Notes under the pieces: model-generated
Databases searched by the model: none
What the model saw: the letters and a program-made list of their open reading frames with translations, nothing else
Told to the model about the DNA's origin: nothing
Position numbers and translations under genes: made by a program
Assembly (NCBI RefSeq): GCF_002744175.1
Contig: NZ_NKHF01000028.1
Coordinates: forward strand, 1 to 64,000
Direction: 5' to 3'
Source of the DNA: Pseudoalteromonas piscicida
GTDB lineage: Bacteria; Pseudomonadota; Gammaproteobacteria; Enterobacterales; Alteromonadaceae
DNA length: 64,000 nt
Shown here: one piece after another, positions 24,617 through 34,613 of the stretch
Layout of the letters: each line of letters opens with the position of its first letter
Numbering within the stretch: position 1 is the first letter of the stretch

Positions 24617-27457
24617 CTACTGCGCACTTAGACCAAGGAGCTCAATTTCTGAGATCTGTACTAAACCATCATTATTAGCATTCTTACTAATACTTAGACG
24701 ATAGCTGGAGTAAGCGAACGCATTGGAAAAAGCAAAGGTTTTTCGAGATAACCTATCATCCCAGCTTTCCCCTACCCAACTGGCCACTTCAGTCCATGTT
24801 TCACCACCATCATTTGAACCCAGTAATTGGAAGTTTTCAGGATCGCGTTCAGGTGCATCATTCGCACTGGTGATTGCCAAACCACTCACAATCTGTGGTG
24901 CAGTAAAATCAGCTTGGATCCAAGATGGTGATTCCTCTGTTGGCGGGCCTTGCCACTCATTGTGATCTAGCCATTTTGTCTCGATATCGTTATCAAACGC
25001 TTTTTGTTCACTTTCTGCATCTCCAATACGATTCCGGGCGGTAAAGCTAGTTCCAGCCAAATCAGACAAATCTTCAAGAGCGTACTGCGGTCCAGCCAAC
25101 TCAATTTCCGCGATTTGCACTAGGCCATCGTTATTGGCGTTTTTACTGATAGCTAAGCGATAATATGAATAAGCAAGACCGTTAGAAAATGTAAAGGCTC
25201 GACGCTCAAAGCGAGACTCAAACGACTCTCCCACCCAAGTGTTTAACACTTGCCAGGTTTCACCATCATGAGAGGCCAACAATTGGAAGTTTTCAGGATC
25301 ACGTTCAGGTGCATCATTAGCGCTAGTGATATACAAAGTATTCACTGCCTGCGCCTGTGGTAAGTTGACTTGGATCCATGCTGGGTTTTCAGGCGTTGGA
25401 GGCCCTTGCCAGTCATTATGATCTAACCATTTAGTGTCGAGGTTTTTATCGAATGCTTGAGCCGCGCCCTCAGCGTCGCTAATACTAAAGCGTGCTGAAT
25501 AACTTGCACCTTGAACTTGAGCATGATCTAAGCCCGACACCTCAGGTCCAATTAGCTCTACTTCAGCGAGCTGCATCAAACCATCATTGTTTTTATTTTT
25601 GGTAACTTCAAGACGGTAGCTTTGGTATGGCAGTTGGTTTGCAACCATAAAGCTTTGTCGCTCACCTCGCGCTTCGAAGGACTCACCAACCCATTGACCC
25701 AACGATAGCCAAGTTAAGCCATCGTCGTTAGAGCCATATAGAGCAAAGTTCTCAGGGTCACGCTCAGGCGCATCATTGGCACTGGTAATAGCCAGCTGAT
25801 TAACGGCTACAGCTTCATTAAAGTTAACCTGTAGCCAAGACGGTGCTTCTACCGTTGGTGGCCCCTGCCAATCATTGTGATCAAGCCATTTGGTTGTAGG
25901 GTCGTTATCAAATGCTTTATCTTGATTTTCCGCTTCGCCAATACTATTACTTGCCGTCACCGCAAACGTTACTGTATCGGTGTGATCAACACTTGGATAA
26001 ACAGGCCCCACAAACTGGATTTCACCAATTTGCAATAACCCATCATTGTTTTTATTTTTAGTAACTTCAAGACGATAGCTGGTGTACTTCTGAGCGTTGC
26101 TAAATACAAAGCCTTGGCGCTCAAAACGCGCTTCAAAGGAAGCACCGACCACATCCCCTAATTTCACCCAAGTCGCCCCCGCATCATTCGATGCTAACAA
26201 TGCAAAGTTTTCGGGATCACGTTCAGGCGCATCATTGGCACTGGTAATATACACACCACTTATCGCTTTAGCCGTTGCAAAGTCCACTTGGATCCAAGAG
26301 GGGGATGCTTCGGTCGGTGGACCTTGCCAGTCATTATGGTCTAGCCATTTCGTTTGCGGGTCGCCATCAAATGCTTTATCTGCACTTTCAGCATCACTAA
26401 TTGCATTTCTTGCTGTCGCCGTTGCCCCCGCCGTCATGACTTGTTGCATCGGCCCACTAGAAATAGGTTCATCGAATAAAGGTAAGGATAAATCCATGAT
26501 GCTGTCCGCGCTGAGATCTAGCTGTGCGGTCACAGGGTGTGCCTCAAGTGCACTATAAATAGGCAGGCGAAGTGCTTCTAATGCAGCTTCATCGTCGCCA
26601 AGTGCAGCGTTAAGGTTATTCATCGCAGTTGTCAAAACAGTCTGAAGCGAACCTTGTTCATCAAACTGTGCAAATGCGGCATTGAGTAAAGACAACTTTT
26701 GAATACTAGGTGACACATAAGTCATTTCACAGCTTTGCTCACCAGCCTCGGACGTAGTGCATTGCTCACCCAGTTCAAAATTTGATAGCTGCTCGGCACT
26801 AACAACAGGCAGTTCAAACACATTGGTATTGCTCGTTTGCCAGCCCAGCGCGCGCAGCAATAATGCAGACATCTCTGCTTTTGCCAAAGCCATAAGCTCT
26901 GCTGTCGCAACGTTGCGACCAGCTGAAATTTGTTGCTCCACCAGCATAGTTGCAAGCGTCGTCAAAGCGTTTATTTGCAAAGTGGTGTCGGCATGGCCAT
27001 CGGCACTGGTACCATAAGGCACTGCCACTTGGCTTAACGTTGTTAACGTCACCCCAGATAAATAATCACCACTGACCATTTCGCCAAGCCCCGCCGCGCC
27101 ACACTGAATGGCATCACAACGCATCTGCGACTGCTCACTTGTTGTAGCTGACACTTTAATCGTGGAGTTAATACCAAACCCAGCTTCACCGGTAAGTTCA
27201 ATAAACAGTTCACCGGCTTGATCTGAACTCGTATTGCCACCCATGGTCATGGTTGTACCATTCAGTGCGGTTACTGCTATATCCGCTTGGCTCAGGACAC
27301 CTTTTACCACAGAGCCAGATACTTCGGCGGTAGTCACGGCAGGTGTCACAGGAATGTCTTCGACTTTAGGGTCGTCGCTCCCCCCGCCACATGCAGCTAG
27401 CACGCTGGTAGCTACAATCAGCGGCACTGCATTTCTAATTTTATTATACATTTTCAT
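24617..27457 (-). CDS. Surface lipoprotein with four tandem discoidin-type domains
   Basis: A 946 aa lipoprotein: signal with lipobox VLAAC near residue 23, then CGGGSDD. An N-terminal region (about 30-330) has no family I recognise. Four tandem units of about 153 aa follow (about 335-946), each with KWLDHN-WQGPPT, SANDAPERDPENF and NDGL-QI-EI. The spacing and folds match F5/8 type C (discoidin, CBM32-like) sugar-binding domains. It lies 3' of the TonB receptor gene on the same strand and probably helps capture glycans at the outer membrane. Ligand is inferred. Confidence 0.85.
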   Translation of the reverse strand: MKMYNKIRNAVPLIVATSVLAACGGGSDDPKVEDIPVTPAVTTAEVSGSVVKGVLSQADIAVTALNGTTMTMGGNTSSDQAGELFIELTGEAGFGINSTIKVSATTSEQSQMRCDAIQCGAAGLGEMVSGDYLSGVTLTTLSQVAVPYGTSADGHADTTLQINALTTLATMLVEQQISAGRNVATAELMALAKAEMSALLLRALGWQTSNTNVFELPVVSAEQLSNFELGEQCTTSEAGEQSCEMTYVSPSIQKLSLLNAAFAQFDEQGSLQTVLTTAMNNLNAALGDDEAALEALRLPIYSALEAHPVTAQLDLSADSIMDLSLPLFDEPISSGPMQQVMTAGATATARNAISDAESADKAFDGDPQTKWLDHNDWQGPPTEASPSWIQVDFATAKAISGVYITSANDAPERDPENFALLASNDAGATWVKLGDVVGASFEARFERQGFVFSNAQKYTSYRLEVTKNKNNDGLLQIGEIQFVGPVYPSVDHTDTVTFAVTASNSIGEAENQDKAFDNDPTTKWLDHNDWQGPPTVEAPSWLQVNFNEAVAVNQLAITSANDAPERDPENFALYGSNDDGLTWLSLGQWVGESFEARGERQSFMVANQLPYQSYRLEVTKNKNNDGLMQLAEVELIGPEVSGLDHAQVQGASYSARFSISDAEGAAQAFDKNLDTKWLDHNDWQGPPTPENPAWIQVNLPQAQAVNTLYITSANDAPERDPENFQLLASHDGETWQVLNTWVGESFESRFERRAFTFSNGLAYSYYRLAISKNANNDGLVQIAEIELAGPQYALEDLSDLAGTSFTARNRIGDAESEQKAFDNDIETKWLDHNEWQGPPTEESPSWIQADFTAPQIVSGLAITSANDAPERDPENFQLLGSNDGGETWTEVASWVGESWDDRLSRKTFAFSNAFAYSSYRLSISKNANNDGLVQISEIELLGLSAQ
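24620..26455 (-). repeat. Four DNA-level tandem repeats of about 459 bp
   Basis: The segment encoding WLDHN-W recurs near 24955, 25415, 25865 and 26325, about 459 bp (153 codons) apart, with strong nucleotide identity. It encodes the discoidin domains of the lipoprotein. Such direct repeats may expand or contract by recombination. Confidence 0.85.
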
Positions 27458-27599
27458 CTCGTTACCTTTTTAGATATCAAGCCACGCTGGTATGCGACTT
27501 GCTCTAACAGCCACAAGCAAGTGTTGACGCTTATCGTTTTACTATTGTTGTTTCAGCGTAACGCTTACTTGCCTCTTTTTTGATTGTGTTCACCCAACA

Positions 27600-30583
27600 T
27601 CAAAAGCGATAGGTGATCCCTGCGTAATAACGCTGTCCGGTATAACTACTGCTCCTTAACCTCGCCTTTGAATCTTTGCCATAAAAAGTGCGTGGTTCTT
27701 CTTTGGTAAGATTGATCACAGATGCCGTCAACACTAGATTTTCCATCAAGTTGTAGGAAGCATTAACGTCTATCTGTTGGTAAGGTTCCTGATACACCGT
27801 AAGTCCATCAGCTAGCCCTAATGCGGTTTCACCTCGACGGTTATAGGATGCGCGAACACTAAAGGTGTCATTTTCGTAATACCCGGAGAAATTGAATTGG
27901 TTATCGGCACTGCCCACCAAAGCAGATTCCCCAACCTTTTCACCATCAACGCTAATATCTGCCTGATTGGTGTCATTCAGGGTATAGTTGACGTTAATCC
28001 CAAAGCCATTATCAAAAGCGTGCTGAGCAAACAGCTCAATGCCTCGTGACGTGCATTGGTGCCATTGGCTGTGGTGGTAAATGGCGTAACGGTAATGTCT
28101 CCAGGTGGCACAATTTCTGCGCCCGTAAATGGATTGGTAAATCCTTCAAATGGTCTGACTGATGTAATAATCAAAGGCACAATAAAGTTATCAACTTCTT
28201 TGTTAAATAGCGCAACCCCAACTGCCGAGCCTTCGCCATAGTAATACTCCGCGGATAAGTCCATTTGCACTGACTCAAACGGCTTCAGGGCCTTATTGCC
28301 ACCTGAACCGCGCCACCCGGGTTCAACTGGGTTGCCTCTAAATTCAAGTCGGTCATCTGCCCATTCTTGTGAGATAAAGGTCAATTGCTCTGGCGCCCCC
28401 ATGTCGTTGAATGGCGCGCGAGACATGGTTTTTGCAATTGCACCACGCACCACTAAGTTGTCGCTGGCATCCCAGACAATATTAAAACTAGGTAAAAACT
28501 GAGAATCCGTGACGGTTCGAGCCGTAGTGGTTTCTACATCAATAAGACGCTCGTCACCCAAGATATCCTCCTCGGTAACATCATCAATATCATCGAGGAA
28601 GTAATTGATTTTATCTGAGGACATGATCTGCGTTTCAGTCTCCACATAACGCACACCAATGTTGCCTCTAAAGTCACCAAAGGAAAAGTCTGCCTGAAGA
28701 TAAGCGGCCATGATCTCTTCTTCAATATCAAACACAAAATCGGGTTCTCTACGAGTGTGCTTAACATATTCACTGGTGACGATTTCGCGATACCGGTCCC
28801 AATTAATGGTTGGCATGGTATTGACTTCAAAGCCTCCAGGGATATTTTGTTCTGATGTCGCGTTCAAAATATCTTCCAGTTTTGGCATGCCGCCAATCCA
28901 CTGATAAGACACTTCATCAATGGCCCCTTGGCTGAACGGATCTAGCTCACCACTGGCTATCTTATCGGCCCCTGCTTGAGTGATGAAGAAGGTATTATTG
29001 GTCTCTCTGTGTAGGGTAGCCTTTCGGTATTTAGCCCCCACTCGCAGTGTATCTACAATGCCATACCCCACCCGATAATCTAAATCGAGTTGCGCATAAT
29101 CTTCTTCTAAGTCACTCACCACAAAGCTGGAGCCGGTAGAACCTGGGTCTGGATCACCTGCAACTCCTGCTTGCAGATTGGAAAGTAACGCGGGGTCTGC
29201 ATACAAGGATACTCTATCGCCTAATCGCCACCCTGCAAACGAGGCTGCATTTTCAACCATCCCAGAATCACTGCGACTTGCAGGTTGTCCGCTCTTGTAC
29301 GCCGCACTCCAAGATTCAGAAGGACCGCCGCTGGCACGAGTGTGACCAAACTTGCCGCGCAGATCATACAAGTCTCCGGCATATTCAAACGCAAAATCAT
29401 AGGTGTCTGAGGTGTCTTTTTCTTTTGTGTAGCTACCAATTATCCATGGGAATTCAAGGTTTCCTTCCGTACCTCCAGCACCGGTGGTGAAATCCATGCC
29501 GGTAACAACCATGCCCGAGTCATCCACAGTGATACCGGTGAGAAAGTCGGGATTATATTTCCACTCAGGGATCCACATTTGCGACGTGGTGCGGTTTTGC
29601 CCGAGCTCAAAATGGAAATGATTGAAAGTCAATGATAAGTCATCATTTGGACGCCACTGAAGCGTCGCCTGTAACCCTTGGCGCTCACGCTTTTCTTTAG
29701 TTACTCCAACGCCCGCAACCTGTGGAGCCCAAACCCCATCGTATACATTGCCATAAGCATCTTCTAACGCCGCAAAACGTCTTGAGCTGTCGGCAATCAC
29801 ATTACCATTAACATCAGTGGCAGGCAGTTCAGAACTCGTTGCCCAGCGCCAACCGCCGCCACCTGACATATCACCGCCTAACGAGCGGTTAGTTCTGTCT
29901 TGTTTGGTGTAGCCAACCAGAAGACCAAAGGTTTCATCGTCGTTTTTCCACGAATACACACCGCTAAAATTAGGCTCATATTCTTCTGTCACATCGGCGT
30001 AAGTATACTCAAGATTGAACGCTCCAGAATTGGCATCCATATCGAGTGGTTTGCGGCTGTGTAAAATAACTGTACCGCCCACCCCACCTTCATCTAATCT
30101 CGCTTCGGATGATTTAAATACTTCAACCGATTGCACCATAGTTGCAGGTAACAACGAATAACTAAACGAGCGTGACGGCGAGCCTGGTGAAGACGCAATA
30201 AAGTTGCCATTGAGCTGAGTAAAGGTAAGGTCCGATGACAGACCGCGAATGCTAACATTCTCCCCTTCCCCGCCACTTCGAGAAATGACAACACCGGGAA
30301 CCCGTTGCAGTGAATCAGCAACGTTTTTATCAGGAAACTTTCCGATATCTTCAGCGGTAATCGCATCAACAATGGCGTTTGATAGTCGCTTTATTGCCAA
30401 GTTTTCTGCCATGGACGCACGGATCCCGCGCACCTCAATGGTCTCAATCTCCTGCGCTTCCTCTTTATTGGTTTCTTCAGCCATTGCCCAGTTAGTAGCT
30501 GATAACATAGCGAGGACCAGTGCAGACTTACTAAATTGCCGCGACCTTCCTGTCGCATAGCGTCTGTTATTATTATTGGCCAT
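27600..30583 (-). pseudogene. TonB-dependent receptor with a frameshift near 28050
   Basis: An outer-membrane receptor of the large (about 990 aa) Xanthomonas/Caulobacter carbohydrate type. The signal peptide (LVLAMLSATNWAMA), plug (ITAEDIGKFPDKNVADSLQR, then VPGVVISRSGGEGENVSIRG) and barrel are present, and the C-terminus ends YAGITYRF with the usual terminal Phe. The 5' part reads in one frame to about 28050, then runs out of frame to 27977. The rest (RGIELFAQHAFDNGFGINVN onward) continues in another frame to 27600. One missing base would explain it. The ATG at 30583 follows GGAG; TTG 30595 is rejected. Confidence 0.9.
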
Positions 30584-30595
30584 TCCTATCTCCAA

Positions 30596-30967
30596 GATTT
30601 TTATAATTTATAAAGTAATGACGTCCCTTGCTGCTCCATGACGCATTACTTTGTGACGACCCTTTTTTGTTTCCCTATCGGGGTAAATGGTTTGTGAAGC
30701 ACTCGTTCAGAATAGGAGTGCTCTACAAAAAGTGATAATAGAATTTCGGTTTGCACTAAGACAAAATCGGCGTTTAGGTCAAAAAAAGATCCAATTTAAA
30801 TTCCCTTGGTTTATAGTCTAGTTAACATAAAAACTCATTATTAGTTTCTATTTTCGGCAATTTAAAAGCGTTCAAAACATGTGTAACCAAATGTTTTTAT
30901 TGAACTAATTAAATATTCAAAACCGGAGATTTTAAACTTTAAAAATATTCAACTTCAAGAGAAAAAT
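30596..30967. other. Divergent control region between the TonB receptor and cutC
   Basis: No gene is seen in this 370 bp AT-rich space, which must hold both promoters. AAAACAT (30874-30880) and ATGTTTT (30891-30897) form an inverted repeat 71 bp before cutC and could be an operator. GAGAAAA precedes the cutC ATG. Confidence 0.45.
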
Positions 30968-31717
30968 ATGAATTTGGCGAACAATTCAGGTAAAAACTTG
31001 GAAATATGCCTCAACAGCCTCCCTTCAGATTTGTTGCAACAAAATGTACAAACTGCTTTTGCATCTGGCGCAACAAGGGTAGAACTTTGCAGTAACTTGC
31101 GCTGCGGCGGGCTAACTCCAGCAACCCATGCAATCACCGCAGTTTCGCAACTGCTACCTTGTACTGGAGAATGTATTGTTATGCTGCGAAACGAAGCACA
31201 TTTTTTTATCGATGCGACCATACTCAAACAATTACAGCGAGCGCTCGAATTAATCGCAGCAGCTGGCGCCACCGGTGTTGCCCTAGGTTTTATTGATCAC
31301 CGCAAGGAGATTGCCAAAGCGTATTGCCAGTCGCTGATTGCGAGCGCCAAATCACTCGGGCTAAGCGTGACTTTTCATCGTGCTTTTGACGCTGCACAGC
31401 ATTGGCAACATGCAGCCGATACGCTACTAGAGCTCGGCGTTGACCGGGTGCTTAGCGCTGGCAGTCCATGGCTCAGCCAGCAAAGTGCAATACAAAATAT
31501 AACACGCCTTGAGAACTTGCTTTATGCCTTAAAGGGTCAAATTGAGCTGGTTATTGGCGGTGGAGTAGACAGTAAAAGTGCCGCCACATTGTGGACCCTT
31601 AGCGAGCTTGGGCCCTTGTCTCTGCATGCTCATTCAGATGCGCATAACACCAACGGTGAAGTCTGTTCGCAACGTGTTAAAGCGCTCATTACGGCAAAGC
31701 AACGGGAAGCACAATGA
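30968..31717 (+). CDS. cutC: CutC family TIM-barrel protein
   Basis: A 249 aa protein with the CutC signature RVELCSNLRCGGLTPA (about 39-54), HRAFD, LGVDRVLSAGSPWLS and VIGGGVDSKSA. It was originally named for copper homeostasis, but the enzymatic role of the family is unsettled. Here its stop overlaps the start of a BadF-type sugar kinase by four bases (ATGA), placing it in sugar metabolism. The window contains no copper genes. A carbohydrate enzyme role is my inference. Confidence 0.9.
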   Translation: MNLANNSGKNLEICLNSLPSDLLQQNVQTAFASGATRVELCSNLRCGGLTPATHAITAVSQLLPCTGECIVMLRNEAHFFIDATILKQLQRALELIAAAGATGVALGFIDHRKEIAKAYCQSLIASAKSLGLSVTFHRAFDAAQHWQHAADTLLELGVDRVLSAGSPWLSQQSAIQNITRLENLLYALKGQIELVIGGGVDSKSAATLWTLSELGPLSLHAHSDAHNTNGEVCSQRVKALITAKQREAQ

Positions 31718-32586
31718 CAGCAACTAAACTTTTTCTTGGCATTGATGGCGGTGGTACTAAGTGCAAAGTACGCCTAGAAGATGATAATAAACAGCTGCTT
31801 GCAGAGGCGACCAGCGGGCCTGCTAATATCGCCACCTCGGCTTCTCAAGCACAAGAAGCAATATTGAGTGCCACAATGACAGCGCTGACAAAGGCAAAGT
31901 TGCCCGCAAGTGCAGTCAACCACATTCACGCTTTTGCGGGTCTAGCCGGTGCAAATGTGAGTCATGCCTGTATGGCAATGCGAGAATGGCAGGCTCCATT
32001 TGCTCATTTTGACTTCACCACCGATGCCCATATTGCCTGTCTTGGTGCGCATCAATACCATGATGGCGGCATTATTATTTTAGGCACTGGGTTTTGCGCA
32101 GGACTCGTCAAGCAGGGCTCGTTTAGTGAAATAGGTGGCCATGGACTATGGTTAAGTGATGGTGCCAGCGGCGCTTGGATTGGACTAAGCCTAGTCAAAT
32201 ACGCACTGGAAGTACTCGATACGATTTCTCCTAGTAGCTTGCTTATCGAAACGCTCCTAGCACAACTCAACTGTCACTGTACTGAGGACTTAGTGGCGTT
32301 GACATTACATGCTTCTCCGCACTACTTTGCCCAGTTCGCTCCTTTGGTGTTTAGCAACTCACAAGACCCATATGCGCTGCGCATATTACAATCAGCTGCG
32401 CACTTTATTGAACGCTACTTGTACCACTTACAGCACAAGGGTGCAGATAAAGTGGCGTTGGTTGGCGGTATTGCACAGCCTATTCGCCCTTGGCTACATG
32501 ATGAATTTGCTGCGCTGTTGGTGCCACCTGCATTGCCGCCAGAGCATGCCGCTTTATCGCTCGCTCGACGCCAGTTCCTTACGTAG
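31714..32586 (+). CDS. BadF/BadG-type sugar kinase (N-acetylglucosamine/glucosamine kinase-like)
   Basis: A 290 aa ASKHA-fold kinase. LGIDGGGTKCKVRLED (8-23) is the phosphate-1 motif, ILGTGFCAGLV the phosphate-2 motif, and GGHGLWLSDGASGAWIG is characteristic of glucosamine/GlcNAc kinases of this family. It probably phosphorylates an imported amino sugar or hexose in the cytoplasm. It is translationally coupled to cutC. Its last 33 bp overlap the 3' end of the convergent AraC-type gene. The exact sugar is not determinable. Confidence 0.88.
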   Translation: MTATKLFLGIDGGGTKCKVRLEDDNKQLLAEATSGPANIATSASQAQEAILSATMTALTKAKLPASAVNHIHAFAGLAGANVSHACMAMREWQAPFAHFDFTTDAHIACLGAHQYHDGGIIILGTGFCAGLVKQGSFSEIGGHGLWLSDGASGAWIGLSLVKYALEVLDTISPSSLLIETLLAQLNCHCTEDLVALTLHASPHYFAQFAPLVFSNSQDPYALRILQSAAHFIERYLYHLQHKGADKVALVGGIAQPIRPWLHDEFAALLVPPALPPEHAALSLARRQFLT

Positions 32587-33297
32587 CTGGGAAGGAATTT
32601 CACCGAATAGTCTTCGAAACTGCTTACTAAAATAGCTCGGTTCCGCAAACCCGCATTGATAAGCCACTTGTGAAACGGGTAAACGCGTCTCTACGAGGAG
32701 CTTTCGGGCATTTTCGAGCCTCACTTCGTTAATAAATTGATTTGGGGTTTTGGCAAGGTGCTTCTTGAATCGGCGCTCCAATGCACTGACGGACAGGTGA
32801 GCAAGTTCAGCCAACTCTTCGATACAAATATGACGATGATAATGCGCTCGAATAAACTCAACCGGTGCCTCAATGGCTCTCACATGAGAGAGCGCCTTTG
32901 AGGTTTTTGCTAAATGCCGAGTGACTCCGTAGGTGCCCATAATGGCATTATCCTCATCCAATAAAATTTTCTTTGAGGTGGAAAACCACGCCAACTCTCC
33001 TCCTGTGGTTTGGTTTAATTCTAGCCTGTCGGTTACCACAAACCCTTCCATTACCCGTTTGTCATCATTGACGTATTGAAAGGCCAAATGTTGAGGTGAG
33101 AAGTCAAAATCTGTTTTTAACAGGATTTGATCCAGTGTTTTGTACCCTTGATGCTCAACAAATTGCTGGTTTGCATGCACAATTCTACTTTTTGTATCTT
33201 TTACCCAAAAGAGAATATCTGGGATCAAATCAAACGCCGCAATGAGTTGATTTACGCCTGCTTTATTTAAAAGGGTTTGCTCTTCCATTACGCCCAT
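32554..33297 (-). CDS. PAS-AraC family transcription regulator
   Basis: A 247 aa regulator. The N-terminal PAS/PAC region (about 15-130; LIPDILFWVKDTKSRIVHAN) is followed by an AraC double helix-turn-helix (about 145-245; LAELAHLSVSALERRFKKHL, VAYQCGFAEPSYFSKQFRR). It is divergent from the Gfo/Idh/MocA operon (150 bp gap) and convergent with the kinase gene, so it is the natural candidate regulator of the sugar locus. PAS ligand unknown. Confidence 0.9.
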   Translation of the reverse strand: MGVMEEQTLLNKAGVNQLIAAFDLIPDILFWVKDTKSRIVHANQQFVEHQGYKTLDQILLKTDFDFSPQHLAFQYVNDDKRVMEGFVVTDRLELNQTTGGELAWFSTSKKILLDEDNAIMGTYGVTRHLAKTSKALSHVRAIEAPVEFIRAHYHRHICIEELAELAHLSVSALERRFKKHLAKTPNQFINEVRLENARKLLVETRLPVSQVAYQCGFAEPSYFSKQFRRLFGEIPSQLRKELASSER

Positions 33298-33446
33298 CCT
33301 GCGCTAAAACGTGAATTTCATATTTTATTTTAAACGCCGATTTTGTTGCATTGTCAACCGAATTTTTATTATCACCTTGATGCATCTGTTACCTATTATC
33401 AATAACATCAGATTAACTTACCTCGATAACTCGATGGAGCTAAACG

Positions 33447-34607
33447 ATGGATAATTACAAAATCCGCATGGCCATGGTAGGCGGTGGCGAAGGCGCGTTT
33501 ATAGGCGCAGTACACCGTATGGCTGCGCGCCTAGATGGTCAGATTGAGCTGGTTGCGGGTGCATTTAGCGCCGATCCGCACAAAAGTACGGCAATGGGCA
33601 AGCAGTTAGGATTAGCGCCACACCGTTGCTATGACAATTACGAGACGTTACTCCGTCAAGAAGCCGCGCTTCCAGAATCGGAGCGTATTCACTTTGTTGC
33701 CATCGTGACCCCAAACCATTTGCACTTTCCTATTGCTGTTGCCGCAATTAAGCATGGCTTTCACGTATTAAGCGATAAACCAGCAACGCTGAATTTGTCT
33801 GAAGCGTTACAACTACAATCCTTGCTACAAGGCACACACAGCTTATACGGCTTAACCCATACGTATACGGGCTATCCTATGGTGAAAGAAGCACGTCACC
33901 GTATTGCCACAGGCGAACTTGGCACTATCCGTAAAGTGGTGGTTGAGTATAGCCAAGGGTGGTTGGCAAGCGCTGATGATGAAAATAGTAAGCAAGCAAG
34001 TTGGCGTTTGGATGCCAGTAAATCTGGGATTAGCTGCTGTATGGGAGACATAGGTGTACACGCGGCCAATTTAGCGGAATACGTCAGTGGCTTGGAGATT
34101 GAGTCTCTTTGTGCTGACTTGAATACAGTCGTGCCTGGGCGACAACTTGATGACGATGGTACGGTTTTATTGCGCTTCGACAATGGTGCAAAAGGCCTGC
34201 TCATGGCAAGTCAAATAGCACTTGGGGAAGAAAACAATCTGACTCTCAAAATAGTTGGCGACAAAGCTAGCATAGAGTGGTCACAAATGGAGCCCAATAG
34301 TTTATGGCTGAAGTTTGCCAATGCTCCTGCACAGTTGATCCGTACCGGAGTTGGCATGCTAAGCCAAGCGGCCAGTAATGCCACCCGTATTCCAGCAGGA
34401 CATCCCGAAGGTTACTTAGAAGCGTTTGCAAATATCTATCTTAACTTCGCCAATTTGATCCGTGCCCATCAACAGCAGCCAACGGTGCAACCTGATGAGT
34501 TTGACGTGCCTAGCATCAAAGCCGCAATTCGCGGCATGGCTTTTATCGAAAACGCGGTAGCCGCAAGTGCAAAAGACACTAAATGGCACCCCTTTACCAT
34601 TGGATAA
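33447..34607 (+). CDS. Gfo/Idh/MocA family NAD(P)-dependent sugar oxidoreductase
   Basis: A 386 aa cytoplasmic enzyme. The dinucleotide-binding VGGGEGAFIGAVH (9-21) is at the N-terminus, the family lysine sits in LSDKPATL (EKP replaced by DKP), and GDIGVHAANLAEYV carries the catalytic His. GGAG precedes the ATG. It is the first gene of a long run (33447-40080) with a TIM-barrel isomerase six bases downstream. In such loci these proteins oxidise or reduce the C3 position of sugars; that role is inferred here. Confidence 0.93.
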   Translation: MDNYKIRMAMVGGGEGAFIGAVHRMAARLDGQIELVAGAFSADPHKSTAMGKQLGLAPHRCYDNYETLLRQEAALPESERIHFVAIVTPNHLHFPIAVAAIKHGFHVLSDKPATLNLSEALQLQSLLQGTHSLYGLTHTYTGYPMVKEARHRIATGELGTIRKVVVEYSQGWLASADDENSKQASWRLDASKSGISCCMGDIGVHAANLAEYVSGLEIESLCADLNTVVPGRQLDDDGTVLLRFDNGAKGLLMASQIALGEENNLTLKIVGDKASIEWSQMEPNSLWLKFANAPAQLIRTGVGMLSQAASNATRIPAGHPEGYLEAFANIYLNFANLIRAHQQQPTVQPDEFDVPSIKAAIRGMAFIENAVAASAKDTKWHPFTIG

Positions 34608-34613
34608 AAAATA

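Noticed and set aside
24620..26455. CRISPR or large mobile repeat
   Set aside because: The repeats are in frame and encode protein domains with conserved residues.
26097..26558. 153-codon open frame on the plus strand
   Set aside because: It is antisense to the discoidin repeats; similar reverse frames recur with the repeat, which explains its length.
27977..28060. Programmed frameshift in the TonB receptor
   Set aside because: I see no slippery heptamer or downstream pseudoknot at the junction, and receptors of this family are not known to use frameshifting.
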